DNA of 64,000 nucleotides from NCBI GenBank assembly GCA_046291875.1, contig JBKBSF010000021.1, forward strand, positions 1-64,000. Direction: 5' to 3'. This DNA is from SKVR01 sp046291875. Its GTDB lineage: Bacteria > Bacteroidota > Bacteroidia > Bacteroidales > UBA7960. The position numbers were made by a program, and so were the translations under genes. The notes beneath the pieces were generated by a model. The model was not told the origin of the DNA. It saw only the letters and a list, made by a program, of their open reading frames with translations, and did not search any database. Of this stretch, positions 1-9,185 are shown piece by piece; the first letter of the stretch is position 1, and every line of letters starts with the position of its first letter.

Positions 1-42
1 ATTTTCGTCTTGTGTCTTTCATAACAGAAATTTAATAGTTTA

Positions 43-471
43 TTAAATTCTGTCCAAATTTTTTAGACCACTACAATGGCGGGTTACAAAATGGCAATCT
101 CTCTGATCTTTAACATCAAATTGCACAGTCCTTCCTTCTGCATGTTTTGTAGCTTCTTTCCATTGCTCTTTTATATGATCGGGCAGGTCGCTGCCCCATA
201 TTCCAGCCAATGCTTTTTCACCCAGGGTAAAAGCCACCCTGAAATACCCATTGCAGGGAATAACAAAGAATAAGTTTTTCTTTTTCTGCAACATTTTAAG
301 CACCCATCCCGATTTAGCACCGTAGTATTTCCATTCGGGAGTGGCTGTAGCATATTTAGTGGCAATGAAAGCTCTGATTTTGTCATACCATTCATAACTA
401 TTGCCCAATGCATCAGCAAACCGGGCTTCGTCGGGAAGGATGGCTTTGTCGGAAAAGAAGCTTACGGACAT
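43..471 (-). CDS. DUF3788 family protein
   Basis: Predicted soluble protein of 142 residues with no signal peptide or membrane segment. Length and the pattern of aromatic residues (WKYYGAKSGW near residue 48, GYFRVAF near 75, a C-terminal cysteine-containing tail) match the DUF3788 family, whose function is not established. It is the last gene of a minus-strand run (TonB receptor, secreted protein, alpha/beta hydrolase, this gene) and starts 20 bases after the hydrolase stop, so co-transcription is likely. The start is an ATG and the stop TAA. The family call is by recognition of sequence pattern only. Confidence 0.75.
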   Translation of the reverse strand: MSVSFFSDKAILPDEARFADALGNSYEWYDKIRAFIATKYATATPEWKYYGAKSGWVLKMLQKKKNLFFVIPCNGYFRVAFTLGEKALAGIWGSDLPDHIKEQWKEATKHAEGRTVQFDVKDQRDCHFVTRHCSGLKNLDRI

Positions 472-491
472 ATTTTTCAGTTTTGATTAAC

Positions 492-1634
492 CTATCTTAC
501 AGAGACCCTATCCTGCCGGAGAATTTCTTTGTCCAGAATTTCCCTGAATTTCTCAGGCTCCTCAAACAGGGGGCTATGGGCCGATTTTTCAAAGATAAAA
601 AAAGCCTTCACAGGAGCATTCAGCTGCTCGTAATAATCTCTGGTAAGGTCAACGTTTACGGTTAAGTCGTACCTGCCACACATAAAAAAAACCGGAATAT
701 CCAGGGATGGATAGGTGGCAGCAAAATCGGTCCATAACGTTTCGCTCCGAAGGTTGGTTTTGGGCAAAAAGGAGAATTTCGACTGCCACAGATTGAGCTT
801 TTCTCTCAGGGTGTAAGCTTTGCAGGTCCAGGACGGCAGAAATATGCCTTTGATGATTGATCTCATTTCTTTCATGGTACCTATACCCAGCTGGTGCATG
901 GCCTCATCGCGAAAACCGGAGTTGTAGAAAGCCAGCAGATCGGCATCAGATTCATGTACACGGTATTTCTCCATCTGCTTTACGGACCGCTTGTCGTTGA
1001 TTTCGTTGTATTTTTTCAGCATGAAATCCCATGCGATTTTTTCGGATTCGCTTTGCCGGGTGAGCTGGGCCATAGCAATGTAAGCATGAAAAAGCTCAGG
1101 CGCCCTGGCCACCAGTGGCAGACCAATGGTGGTTCCGCCCGAATGGCCCAGAATGTAGATCTTCTCCTGCCCAAAACGCTCGCGCAGGTAGTTCGTTACT
1201 TCAATGGCGTCGCTGGCAAGCTGGTCGATATGCATGCTTTCCACGGTAACCGCAGAGGTATAGGAAAGCCCACCTCCGCGCTGCTCCCAGTAGCAAACCG
1301 TAAAAAAATCTTCGAGACCAGGGTTGTACTTTTCGATAAGGTGGTAGATGGGGAATCCGGGCCCACCATGCAGGTAAAGCAAAACCGGATTGTCGATGTT
1401 TTTACTGCGGATAATCATCCCCTGCTCCACCCCACCTATGGTAACAAAAATCTTTTCAGAAATGCTCCCTTCCAGCAGGTTTCCGTTTTCATCAAGGAAG
1501 GTTGCGGGTTTGCCAGGGCTAACGATAATCAGGTAAACGAAAAGCGAAATAATGAACCCTGCTAATGGAAGTAATACAAATAGTATCATGGCCTTCATCC
1601 CCATTTTTATTGTTGATTTTCTGCTTGTTGTCAT
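492..1634 (-). CDS. Membrane-anchored alpha/beta hydrolase (proline iminopeptidase-like)
   Basis: A 380-residue protein with one hydrophobic segment at about residues 16-38, then an alpha/beta hydrolase domain. The oxyanion-hole motif HGGPG is at residues 89-93 and the nucleophile elbow GHSGG at 163-167 (Ser165). A C-terminal GRYD and SAHSPLFEEPEKF supply the likely catalytic Asp and His. This is the arrangement of the prolyl aminopeptidase-like S33 group; the substrate is unknown. The hydrophobic N-terminus suggests it faces the periplasm. It starts 12 bases after the preceding gene and probably belongs to the TonB-receptor operon. A clear paralogue at 58815-59909 is interrupted by a stop codon. 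The gene ends in TAG. Confidence 0.85.
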   Translation of the reverse strand: MTTSRKSTIKMGMKAMILFVLLPLAGFIISLFVYLIIVSPGKPATFLDENGNLLEGSISEKIFVTIGGVEQGMIIRSKNIDNPVLLYLHGGPGFPIYHLIEKYNPGLEDFFTVCYWEQRGGGLSYTSAVTVESMHIDQLASDAIEVTNYLRERFGQEKIYILGHSGGTTIGLPLVARAPELFHAYIAMAQLTRQSESEKIAWDFMLKKYNEINDKRSVKQMEKYRVHESDADLLAFYNSGFRDEAMHQLGIGTMKEMRSIIKGIFLPSWTCKAYTLREKLNLWQSKFSFLPKTNLRSETLWTDFAATYPSLDIPVFFMCGRYDLTVNVDLTRDYYEQLNAPVKAFFIFEKSAHSPLFEEPEKFREILDKEILRQDRVSVR

Positions 1635-1646
1635 CTTGTATCCTAT

Positions 1647-2276
1647 TTAATCGCAACTACAGGTGCCTACCAAAAAAGCTACATAGAAGGAAGGCCCACT
1701 CAGTTGTCGGTTGTTGATAAAAGTGAATTGTGAACCTGTAACGAAACGATAGGTTATCCCCAGGTCAATTTTCAGGAGCCTGCCAAAGCTGATCTGTGCA
1801 TACAACGATGGTTCCAGCAGGGGAAACAGGTTGATCTCGCCCTTAGATCTGGGGTAAATCTCCTGAAACCCTGCCCCCATGGCCACCAGAAGGTTTGAGC
1901 CACACCGTATCCTTCGCCCTTCAGAAAATATATACCCAAACTCCAGCCCTCCATACCCCATTTTAAAAAACTCCAGGGTATCAGTCTTGCTGGTTTCTAA
2001 TTCAATCCCCTTGGGCATTCCCCATCCTGCACCGCCAAAAGTATAGCGGTTATTAAAAGTAGCTGAACCACGTCCACCCGTCATCACACCCGTGTGGTTG
2101 TTAACCCGGGTAAAGAGAATACCGGTTCCGCCAAAGGCAAAGGTGGTTATTTGAAACCTCTTTTCACCATTATTGTAAAAATCCTCTGGATCGTTCGCGT
2201 TACATTGTAAACTTATGAATACAAGCAATACAGGAATGAAGACTGGAAGACGGCAATGGAACCTGAAATGCAGCAT
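1647..2276 (-). CDS. Secreted protein of unknown function, possible outer-membrane barrel
   Basis: A 209-residue protein with a hydrophobic signal sequence (about residues 10-27) followed by a Gly- and aromatic-rich region. Alternating stretches such as GGLEFGYIFSEG, LEPSLYAQISFG and IDLGITYRFVTG resemble short outer-membrane beta-barrel strands, and the C-terminus contains VAFLVGTCSCD. I do not recognise a named family. It begins 21 bases downstream of the TonB receptor stop and 12 bases before the hydrolase, so it sits inside a probable four-gene operon and may be an accessory envelope protein of that receptor (inference). Confidence 0.7.
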   Translation of the reverse strand: MLHFRFHCRLPVFIPVLLVFISLQCNANDPEDFYNNGEKRFQITTFAFGGTGILFTRVNNHTGVMTGGRGSATFNNRYTFGGAGWGMPKGIELETSKTDTLEFFKMGYGGLEFGYIFSEGRRIRCGSNLLVAMGAGFQEIYPRSKGEINLFPLLEPSLYAQISFGRLLKIDLGITYRFVTGSQFTFINNRQLSGPSFYVAFLVGTCSCD

Positions 2277-2297
2277 CTCTTTAAAGAATTAATGTGG

Positions 2298-4664
2298 TTA
2301 AAACTCAATTTTATACCCCAGGTGCGGGAAAGGCATTCTCATCTCATCAATGATCACATCATTTTTCATACGGCTGTAGAACGGATCGCTGTAATCGGGT
2401 TGCATGAGGGTATTTTTCATCATCAGATACCAGGTGCCGCTATACCTTGCCCTGTTCATCTTGTAGGTGATGGAAACATCTACGCCGGTAGTGGACGGGA
2501 ACTGGCTCTCATAAGCCCTGGAATGGTCTGGCATGGCCCATTTGGCAACCATGGACTCTTCGTACAGAACAGGAGTGTAGCGCAATCCGCCCATCCAGGT
2601 TACTTTGGCACTTACACCGAGTACATCTTTTCCATTCAAGAGCCACTCTTTACCTGCAAGAAGATTTACCACATGCCCCCTGTTGTAAACGGTATTATAC
2701 TCTATACCGTCGCCGCCGGTGTATCTGGAGTCGAAAAGGGTTGCCGTGAAAAGGTAGTAATAGCCATCCTTCAGGAAACGCTCGAGGGTAAAATCAATCC
2801 CAAGGTTCTTGCCAGTACCGGTATTCTCAAGTCTACGGTTGATGGCCCAGTTGTTTGTAACATTGAGGATCGAAAAAGAACTGTTGGGATACACAGGGAT
2901 GTCTGTGAGCATCTGGTAATAGGGCTCCACTTTTATGCGAACCACATCGTTGATCCTTCGGCTGTAGCCCAGCACAAAATGGTGCGATTTCATAAAGCCG
3001 AGGTCCTTATTAGGCAGCTCAATTACCCCGTTATTTTCCACTTCCGAATAGTATGTCCTGAGCTCTTCCATTTGCGAATGCAATCCGTAGGCGAAGCTCA
3101 ATTCGTCATTGCCGGAGAAACCCCATGTTAAGCCGGCCCGTGGTTCAAGGGTAGCTTTACCATTAAGATCCAGGTACATGGATTGCACACCGATGTTGGT
3201 TGATAAACCGGGCAATAATTCGATCCTGAACTGGGCAAAGGATTGTGAGGAAAAAGCGGTGCCATGGTTATCAACAAAACGCATCAGATTGTCGGGGTCA
3301 TGGAAGAATGCCTGCTTCAGATCATTATCAAAGAACAGCCTGTTCAGGGTAAAGCCTGTTCTGAAACTAACTGCGGAGCCAAATCTGTGGTTCAGAGTGG
3401 TTCTGAAAGTGTATTTCCCTTCGGTGCTTTGCGCGTACAACACAGGCAGCATTCTCATATCCAGGGTGTACTCTCTTTTGTCATAGGTATATCTGATCCC
3501 ATCAGCACTGAGCACGGTATTCAGGTAAGTGTTGTTGCCGATGGTAATACGATGCGACAACCCGATGGCTCCAAAACGGTTTTTATACCTCTGGGTCATA
3601 TAATCTATGGAAGTAACCCACTGTGTGGTGTCGGCCTTTGCATCTTTGTTATTAATATCGTCGGCACCCATACCCCATAAGGAGAAAGTGCCCGCTTTTT
3701 CAGTAGGGAAGTCAAACTTAAAGGTGAGATCCTGGAAAGCGGGCAAATTGGGAAAGTTTACCACTTTACCCATCAAGCCAAGCGTTCCGTAGCGGTAGTT
3801 GAAAAGATAGGTAGCTTTTTTCCCTTTCGCAAAAGGGCCTTCTGCGGCAAAATCAACCCCCTGGATCCCAACTCCTGCTGTAAATTCGCGGTTTTCAGTG
3901 TTTCCCGTTCTCAATTTCACATCAAACACACCAGAGAAGGCATTGCCATATTCGGCAGGGAATGCGCCGGTATAGAAATCGGAATTGCGAAGCATCTGGC
4001 TGCTGAAAACCGTATAGCCTCCACCCCCCACAAAATCCACATTGGGAAAATGAAAGGTAGCAGGCACATCAACCCCTTCCACGCGCCACATTACGCCACG
4101 GGGAGAGTTACCACGTATTATAATCGCATTGTTGGTAGTTTGGGTTGTGGCCACGCCTGCAAAACCAGACGCCAGCCGGGCAGGGTCGTCCAGACCGCCG
4201 GCATACCGACTTGCCTCTTCCACACTGAAGGTGCGTGCACTCAGGGTGGCCATGGAGTTGGTGGGCCTCTCCTTATTTGAGCCGGCTCTTACCACAACCT
4301 CTCCCAGAGATTGAGTAGATTCCCGAAGTTCGATGGATAATACCACCTCCTTGCCGGTTCCCACCATCACTTCCGACATTCGGAAAGGCTCATACCCCAC
4401 ATAGCTGACCCTGAAATTGTGTCGTCCCACAGGAATGTCATTGAACCGGAAATTACCGTTCAGGTCCGTGGTGGTTCCCAGCAGCGGCTCAATACCTTCC
4501 ACAATTACAGTAGCACCAGGCAGCGGGGTTTTGGTGTGAGCATCTAGAACATACCCGCGAACCGTTTGACTTAGATTGCCTTGCGAACTTGCCAGGGAAG
4601 AGAAGATCAGGATAATCAAAACTGTTATTACACCCGAAATGCGTTGTATTCCTTTTACTTTCAT
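2298..4664 (-). CDS. TonB-dependent receptor with CarboxypepD_reg-like domain
   Basis: A 788-residue outer-membrane receptor. It has a signal peptide (about 1-28), a carboxypeptidase-regulatory-like beta-sandwich (about 35-115, with GYVLDAHTKTPLPGATV and RHNFRVSYVGYEP), a plug domain (about 140-245, with DDPARLASGFAGVATTQ and NAIIIRGNSPRGV), then a long barrel ending in the terminal aromatic GYKIEF. There is no SusD partner, so this is not a classical SusCD pair. It is a close paralogue of the receptor at 43500-45866; large parts of the plug differ by only a few residues. A TACTTTTG -7 box lies at 4698-4705. It heads the operon running down to 43. The transported substrate cannot be read from the sequence. 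Confidence 0.9.
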   Translation of the reverse strand: MKVKGIQRISGVITVLIILIFSSLASSQGNLSQTVRGYVLDAHTKTPLPGATVIVEGIEPLLGTTTDLNGNFRFNDIPVGRHNFRVSYVGYEPFRMSEVMVGTGKEVVLSIELRESTQSLGEVVVRAGSNKERPTNSMATLSARTFSVEEASRYAGGLDDPARLASGFAGVATTQTTNNAIIIRGNSPRGVMWRVEGVDVPATFHFPNVDFVGGGGYTVFSSQMLRNSDFYTGAFPAEYGNAFSGVFDVKLRTGNTENREFTAGVGIQGVDFAAEGPFAKGKKATYLFNYRYGTLGLMGKVVNFPNLPAFQDLTFKFDFPTEKAGTFSLWGMGADDINNKDAKADTTQWVTSIDYMTQRYKNRFGAIGLSHRITIGNNTYLNTVLSADGIRYTYDKREYTLDMRMLPVLYAQSTEGKYTFRTTLNHRFGSAVSFRTGFTLNRLFFDNDLKQAFFHDPDNLMRFVDNHGTAFSSQSFAQFRIELLPGLSTNIGVQSMYLDLNGKATLEPRAGLTWGFSGNDELSFAYGLHSQMEELRTYYSEVENNGVIELPNKDLGFMKSHHFVLGYSRRINDVVRIKVEPYYQMLTDIPVYPNSSFSILNVTNNWAINRRLENTGTGKNLGIDFTLERFLKDGYYYLFTATLFDSRYTGGDGIEYNTVYNRGHVVNLLAGKEWLLNGKDVLGVSAKVTWMGGLRYTPVLYEESMVAKWAMPDHSRAYESQFPSTTGVDVSITYKMNRARYSGTWYLMMKNTLMQPDYSDPFYSRMKNDVIIDEMRMPFPHLGYKIEF

Positions 4665-4697
4665 GGTTATTTCTTTTACTGAATAGAATTACGAAAG

Positions 4698-4705
4698 CAA
4701 AAGTA
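4698..4705 (-). promoter_or_regulatory. Candidate -7 promoter box of the TonB-receptor operon
   Basis: On the minus strand the sequence reads TACTTTTG, matching the Bacteroidota sigma-A -7 consensus TAnnTTTG. It lies about 33 bases upstream of the receptor ATG. I see no well-spaced TTTG -33 box, so the promoter may depend on an activator. The 16-bp palindrome found before five other genes is absent here. Confidence 0.45.
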
Positions 4706-4910
4706 GTATAGCGGTTTCCCAGAGAAAACTAATTGACAACCAAAGCAGAAACTTCAGACATGAAAGTGCAGCTGGGAGTGATGAGGGTGAAAGGAAGAAA
4801 ACCTGCTTCCATGAAATCCATCATTAATCGGTTTAATGAAGATGACAGTAAAATTCCTTTTTGTTTGAGTAAAATCATGTGAAATCTGAAATAATATCGC
4901 TCGGATTGGT

Positions 4911-4918
4911 TAATTTTG
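4911..4918 (+). promoter_or_regulatory. Candidate -7 box upstream of DUF4160 gene
   Basis: TAATTTTG matches the TAnnTTTG consensus and lies 19 bases before the DUF4160 start codon, giving a short predicted leader. A clear -33 TTTG was not seen at the usual distance. Confidence 0.4.
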
Positions 4919-4937
4919 AGTATCATAATTTTTTACT

Positions 4938-5174
4938 ATGCCAGAGATTTTCCGGAAGTTTGGATTTGTATTTTTCTTTTATTCTAATGAAGGACAAGAA
5001 CCCATGCATGTTCACGTAAGAAAGGCTGGTGGTTTCGCAAAGTTTTGGATGGAACCTGTAGAACTTGATTTTTCTCAGGGATTAAAAGTACAGGATATTA
5101 AGCAGGCTGAGGATCTGATATTTGAACACATTAACTTAATAAAGGACAAATGGCATGAAATACATGGTAGCTGA
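4938..5174 (+). CDS. DUF4160 domain-containing protein
   Basis: A 78-residue protein with the DUF4160 signature: start MPEIFRKFGF, then FFYSNEGQEPMHVHVRK (the conserved HVHV near residues 30-33) and a C-terminal helix ending in DKWHEIHGS. It overlaps the next gene (DUF2442) by 20 bases. Adjacent DUF4160/DUF2442 genes recur across bacteria and have been suggested to form a functional pair, but their activity is not established. No membrane segment or signal is present. Confidence 0.85.
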   Translation: MPEIFRKFGFVFFFYSNEGQEPMHVHVRKAGGFAKFWMEPVELDFSQGLKVQDIKQAEDLIFEHINLIKDKWHEIHGS

Positions 5175-5412
5175 ATTGATGTTTAAAGCATTGAAGGTTT
5201 GGTATGATAACGGGTATATTTATTTGTTGCTTTCAGACAGGAAGCAAGTTTCCTTTCCGGTAGATTTGAATAAAAAGCTCCGAAATGCGACTCCAGAGCA
5301 ACTCAGTAACATCGAGATTGTTTGCAATGGAACAGGCATTCATTGGCCCGAACTGGATGAAGATCTTTCGGTAACAGGAATCATGGAAGGTCGTTTTGGC
5401 AGTAAAAAATAA
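5155..5412 (+). CDS. DUF2442 domain-containing protein
   Basis: An 85-residue protein. The central KALKVWYDNGYIYLLLSD, the FPVDLNKKLRNATPEQL stretch and the end IHWPELDEDLSVTGIM fit DUF2442. The start is uncertain: ATGs at 5155, 5164 and 5179 are all in frame, and the last lies just after the DUF4160 stop. Coupled to DUF4160 by overlap or near-overlap, so the two are probably co-translated. Function unknown; a small two-gene toxin-antitoxin-like module is one possibility but nothing in the sequence proves it. Confidence 0.82.
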   Translation: MKYMVAELMFKALKVWYDNGYIYLLLSDRKQVSFPVDLNKKLRNATPEQLSNIEIVCNGTGIHWPELDEDLSVTGIMEGRFGSKK

Positions 5413-5521
5413 TTACCACAACTCTCACTGATGATTCTATGCTAAATGCGACCTTTAGCAATTTGGTGTGGGGTGTACTGACTTCTCTATACTTACCGGC
5501 TGCTATGAATTCAAACCTATC

Positions 5522-6082
5522 CTACCGAATGAAACTAATCGTAAAATTCCTTTTGCCTCCAAAAAGCCTGTGCAATACGAAATTATGTCTTTCTGCAAGT
5601 TCCCGTATTTCATTCACCGACATTTTATCCGGATCGCCTGCCTGTTCTGAAACGGAAAGGATTCCCCCCGGCTTCAGCATCCGGTACAACTCCTTCATGT
5701 AAACCTCTTTGTTTTCCACTTCACCCAGTACTGTGACCATAAAAGTGCGGTCAAAGGTGTTATCAGGATACTCAATGCTGGTGCCGGAACAAAGATAATA
5801 TTCCACATTTTCGAGCTTTCTTTTGGCCATCCTCTTTCTTGCATAATCCAGCATTTCCTGCTGAATATCGGCAAGTACCAGTTTTCCGTGGTTTAGCTTT
5901 CTGGCAAACGGAACACTGAAAAATCCTGGTCCCGGACCCAGTTCCAGCACAATATGGTTTTCCTTAAGCTCCATGCGCTCCATGAGTTGCCTGGGCGAAA
6001 GGAAGATGTTTCGCAATGGAAACAGCAGCGTAAATGCCCATTGGTGGGGGAATATCCCTTTGCCGGAAAAGCTCTTTTCCAT
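5522..6082 (-). CDS. Class I SAM-dependent methyltransferase
   Basis: A 186-residue protein with the Rossmann-type SAM-binding motif I VLELGPGPGFFSVPFA (about residues 46-61). It also has an acidic motif II (LVLADIQQEMLDYA) and a motif IV/post-I region (TFMVTVLGEVENKE), then RMLKPGGILSVSE typical of UbiE/COQ5-like methyltransferases. The substrate is unknown. It starts 38 bases downstream of the AlkD-like gene and is probably co-transcribed with it. Ends in TAG. Confidence 0.88.
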   Translation of the reverse strand: MEKSFSGKGIFPHQWAFTLLFPLRNIFLSPRQLMERMELKENHIVLELGPGPGFFSVPFARKLNHGKLVLADIQQEMLDYARKRMAKRKLENVEYYLCSGTSIEYPDNTFDRTFMVTVLGEVENKEVYMKELYRMLKPGGILSVSEQAGDPDKMSVNEIRELAERHNFVLHRLFGGKRNFTISFIR

Positions 6083-6120
6083 GGGAGTTATGGATTGGAT
6101 GTTTTTTGAAAAGTGGTTTC

Positions 6121-6828
6121 TTACTTCACCATAGCCTTTACCTTCAGATCCTTAGGCATTTTTTCAATGGCATACCTCAGTGCAGTGCGGGGCATTACAG
6201 CTTTGTTTTTTATCACAAATCCGAAAATGGCTTGCTGGTGTGCTTCGCTGGCCGCCTTGAGCATCCAGCCGTAGCCCTTTTGCACCAGATCATCACTGTC
6301 GGTGAGTAAAAGATCGGCGATATCTATTATGTCTTCGAGAAATTTTCCTTTCCGTGCCGGAATGATCAGGGTTACTGCTGCTGCCCTGCGCATCCACCGG
6401 TTTTCTGAAGTGGCAAAACCTTTCAACCGGCTTAAAAACTCAGGATACATCTCAATAAACTCCCCTACTGTATGGTTGCAAAGGGTATCGCACGATGCCC
6501 AGTTGTTTACATATTGGCCGATCCATCGTTCAAACACCCGAAAGTCATCAGGCTCGTACCTTTGCCGGATAGAATACGACCAGTTGCAGGCAATGAATGT
6601 TTCTTCGAGGTAGCCCGATTGCCATAGATTTTCACAAAGCCCCAGTATTTCAGCTTTTGATTTCGATTCCACATATGGAAAGCATTCTTTGCTGATCCGG
6701 TTTACCGTGGGTACTTTCACACCGTAATAACTGATCTTTTCCTTAAAGTAATTCTGCGAAGTGGAGAGGGTTTTCTCATCGATACTATTCTTCAATTCGT
6801 TTCGGATTCTACTTATGATGTTTTCCAT
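6121..6828 (-). CDS. DNA alkylation repair protein, AlkD-like HEAT-repeat glycosylase
   Basis: A 235-residue all-helical protein matching the AlkD family. Features include NYFKEKISYYGVKVPTVN near the N-terminus, LWQSGYLEETFIA, WASCDTLCNHTVGEFI and RRAAAVTLIIPAR, and the family ending MPRTALRYAIEKMP. AlkD proteins excise positively charged alkylated bases without base flipping. A second, diverged AlkD-like gene is at 59959-60669. The Trp and Asp of the WASCD segment match the conserved active-site region of the family. It is the first gene of a likely two-gene unit with the methyltransferase downstream. Confidence 0.87.
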   Translation of the reverse strand: MENIISRIRNELKNSIDEKTLSTSQNYFKEKISYYGVKVPTVNRISKECFPYVESKSKAEILGLCENLWQSGYLEETFIACNWSYSIRQRYEPDDFRVFERWIGQYVNNWASCDTLCNHTVGEFIEMYPEFLSRLKGFATSENRWMRRAAAVTLIIPARKGKFLEDIIDIADLLLTDSDDLVQKGYGWMLKAASEAHQQAIFGFVIKNKAVMPRTALRYAIEKMPKDLKVKAMVK

Positions 6829-7080
6829 TTTCGGACAGTTTAATTCTACCCTAATGTTCCTGAATCTGGCAAATTGGATTACCTATACACAGACTTTAAT
6901 AGTGCGCAGATTACCTTGCTACAAAAAAGCGTTGATTGTTAATGGTCCAACACCTACACATCAATGCTTCCAGACTGATAATTTTGCGCTAACGTGTATT
7001 TCAAAAAACTGATTTACAAGAACATAGAATCGTAGAGATTTTTCACAAATCAAGGAAATTATTCCAGTAAATACCCCTTG

Positions 7081-8781
7081 CTACTGTTTTTCGAAAATGA
7101 TGCCTTTTGATCTTCCGCTTGAAGCTTCAAAACCGATAACTACACCTTTATCATTCCTGATGAATTTAAGTTCCGGTATGGGGAAAGCTGCAATAAAACT
7201 ATCTTTCTTCTCCGGATTTAGTTCCAGATCATCAATACGTCGATGACGAAGCACCAGTTTGTTTTCATCGTTAAACGCAATGGTGTAAAATGCCTCCAGT
7301 TCCTGGCTGAAATACCTGCCAACATACATTGCAATATCTTCTTCATTGGGTTTCCAAGCGGGTTCGAGAATTCTATTGGCACGGTGGTCTCCATTCTGAT
7401 GAAGCGTAATATGGTCTACCTTTCCTTGGATATTGCGATGGAAGGTTACTGCCGCTTCTACCACTTTGAGGTAAAAAGTAGAATCGGAACTGGCAAATAT
7501 TTCAAATACAGGTTGTCCGGTGGCCTGGGCTAGTATTTTATCATCCTCTCTTCTGAATTCAAGAATAAAACCGGGAGCAGCTTCCAGTTCATACCTGCCG
7601 GCCAGTTCGTCAAACTTCTCCACATCATAAACAAAATCTTCAGGGCTGTCAGTGGGTTTCTTCTCATCTTTTATGTCCATTACATCTGCAAAAAATATTT
7701 CAGCAATTTTACGTGCAATCTGACCTGAAAACTCATTGTTGTTGCTTTGGGTAACCACTGCCCCTTTTACATCAGGGAACAACAGAAACATAGACCGATG
7801 GGCAATATCTGCACCTCCGTGATCAATCATTTTCAACCCATTCAATTCTCCCAATACCAGCCCCCATGCATAGTTCATAGTATCGCCACTGTTGAGTGTA
7901 AAAGAAGTCTGAACCTTTCGAATGAGTTCCATATTTCCTAACCGTGGATGGTAGAAATTATCAATCCACTTTGCCAGATCGGGTAATGTGGTATAAATCC
8001 CACCGGCTCCGGCAGAAGCCGGGATGTCCATCACCTCCATAAAAGTTTCATCAGGTAATTTGATGTATCCCTGGGCATTACCCGGAATTACCTGACCAGG
8101 ACGGATCCGAACCAGGGTTTGGGTCATGCCCAGTGGCATAAAAATGTTTTCTTTCATCCACTCAGGAAATTTCTCACCTGTAACCCGCTCAATCACCATG
8201 GCCAGCAGGGCATAACCCGTATTGTTATAATTGTAGGATTCGCCGGGCTTGTTTTGTAATGCAGGCTGGTTTTGCACGATGGGAATGATCTCCTCAGGCC
8301 TTACCATATCACCCATTTGCCTGCCAGACATAAGCAGAGAGTTAAGGTATTCGCGATATCCGCTGGTATGCGAAATAAGATGCCTGATACGAACAGTATC
8401 CCCCAGATCGGGCAATTCGGGAATATATTTTCTGATGTCATCATTTATTGATAAAAGTCCCTTTTGCTCAAGCAATGCAATACCAAAGGCTGTAAACTGT
8501 TTGCTGGTAGAACCAATGTTGGTGGGTGTGGAAATTTCAAAGGGGATGCTATGCGTTAAGTTTGCCATTCCAAAAGATCTTTCGAAAATGACCCGGCCAT
8601 CACGAATCACCATGATTGCACCCCCTGGGGTGGAAGTATTGTTAAATTTTTCAATGAGCTCAGCTACAGCCTCCACATTTTGTTCAGTTGAGAGTTGAGC
8701 CTGAATAAATGATATATTGCTCAAAAGGAGTATTGCAAAGACCACTGAATGTGCGGTAGTAAAAAACAGGTTTCGTTTCAT
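7081..8781 (-). CDS. Secreted serine hydrolase, beta-lactamase class C family
   Basis: A 566-residue protein with signal peptide (about 1-29) and a class C beta-lactamase/penicillin-binding fold. The SxxK motif is S91-T-S-K94 within GSTSKQF, the second motif is YNN in SYNYNNTGYAL, and a HGGAD motif follows near residue 320. The C-terminal ~180 residues form an extra domain often attached to such hydrolases in Bacteroidota. The likely role is periplasmic hydrolysis of a peptide, ester or amide; true beta-lactamase activity cannot be assumed. Monocistronic, with a promoter candidate at 8894-8925. Ends in TAG. Confidence 0.88.
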   Translation of the reverse strand: MKRNLFFTTAHSVVFAILLLSNISFIQAQLSTEQNVEAVAELIEKFNNTSTPGGAIMVIRDGRVIFERSFGMANLTHSIPFEISTPTNIGSTSKQFTAFGIALLEQKGLLSINDDIRKYIPELPDLGDTVRIRHLISHTSGYREYLNSLLMSGRQMGDMVRPEEIIPIVQNQPALQNKPGESYNYNNTGYALLAMVIERVTGEKFPEWMKENIFMPLGMTQTLVRIRPGQVIPGNAQGYIKLPDETFMEVMDIPASAGAGGIYTTLPDLAKWIDNFYHPRLGNMELIRKVQTSFTLNSGDTMNYAWGLVLGELNGLKMIDHGGADIAHRSMFLLFPDVKGAVVTQSNNNEFSGQIARKIAEIFFADVMDIKDEKKPTDSPEDFVYDVEKFDELAGRYELEAAPGFILEFRREDDKILAQATGQPVFEIFASSDSTFYLKVVEAAVTFHRNIQGKVDHITLHQNGDHRANRILEPAWKPNEEDIAMYVGRYFSQELEAFYTIAFNDENKLVLRHRRIDDLELNPEKKDSFIAAFPIPELKFIRNDKGVVIGFEASSGRSKGIIFEKQ

Positions 8782-8893
8782 AATCTTTAGTTTTTTTGAT
8801 GTGATGTACTATTCTACCCAATAATTTAATACTTAAGATAAATTTTTACACGTCTTATGCTTGTCAAAACATTATAAGTCGAAATAACATCAT

Positions 8894-8925
8894 CAAATTT
8901 AAACTTTGTCCGTACATGAACCAAA
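8894..8925 (-). promoter_or_regulatory. Candidate promoter of the serine hydrolase gene
   Basis: On the minus strand TTTG (8922-8925) is followed after 20 bases by TAAATTTG (8894-8901). This matches the Bacteroidota -33/-7 pair with normal spacing. It would give a leader of roughly 105 bases before the ATG at 8781. Confidence 0.5.
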
Positions 8926-8931
8926 TAAAAC

Positions 8932-9049
8932 TCATTAGAAAATAATTTGGTTAATTCATTGGCCTAATAGCTTGTCTCGACTGTGGCGAGAGAACTTTCA
9001 TGTTCATTTTCGTTGTTTTTTGTGAGCCGCAGTGCTCATGCAAGTTCCA
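8932..9049 (+). repeat. Interspersed two-hairpin repeat, copy 1
   Basis: Begins CATTAGAAAATAATTTGG and ends CATGCAAGTTCCAT. A first inverted pair is CATTAG with CTAAT(A). The second is AACTTTCATG (8993-9002) with CATGCAAGTT (9037-9046). Compared with the other copies it lacks the inner segment GACTGCGTCGAGCTTCGG. Like copy 2, it has an extra stretch with its own small stem (TCTCG/CGAGA) before the second hairpin. Confidence 0.75.
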
Positions 9050-9185
9050 TCAGAAAATAATTTGGTTAATTCATTGGCCTAATAGCTTGTCTCGACTGTG
9101 GCGAGAGAACTTGTATGTCTATTTTGACTGCGTCGAGCTTCGGTTCATGTTATTTTATGAGCCGCAGTGCTCATGCAAGTTTCAT
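9050..9185 (+). repeat. Interspersed two-hairpin repeat, copy 2
   Basis: Tandem to copy 1 and in the same orientation. The left part repeats AGAAAATAATTTGGTTAAT and the TCTCG/CGAGA mini-stem. The main stem pairs AACTTGTATG (9108-9117) with CATGCAAGTT (9172-9181), leaving one mismatch. The inner segment GTCGAGCTTCGGTTCA, missing in copy 1, is present. Confidence 0.75.

Noticed and set aside
4729..4926. Small minus-strand open frame upstream of the DUF4160 gene
   Set aside because: No domain, start context or neighbour support; it lies across two promoter regions.
5155..5412. Firm call of DUF4160/DUF2442 as a toxin-antitoxin system
   Set aside because: Pairing and small size are suggestive only; no toxin motif or regulatory operator is visible.
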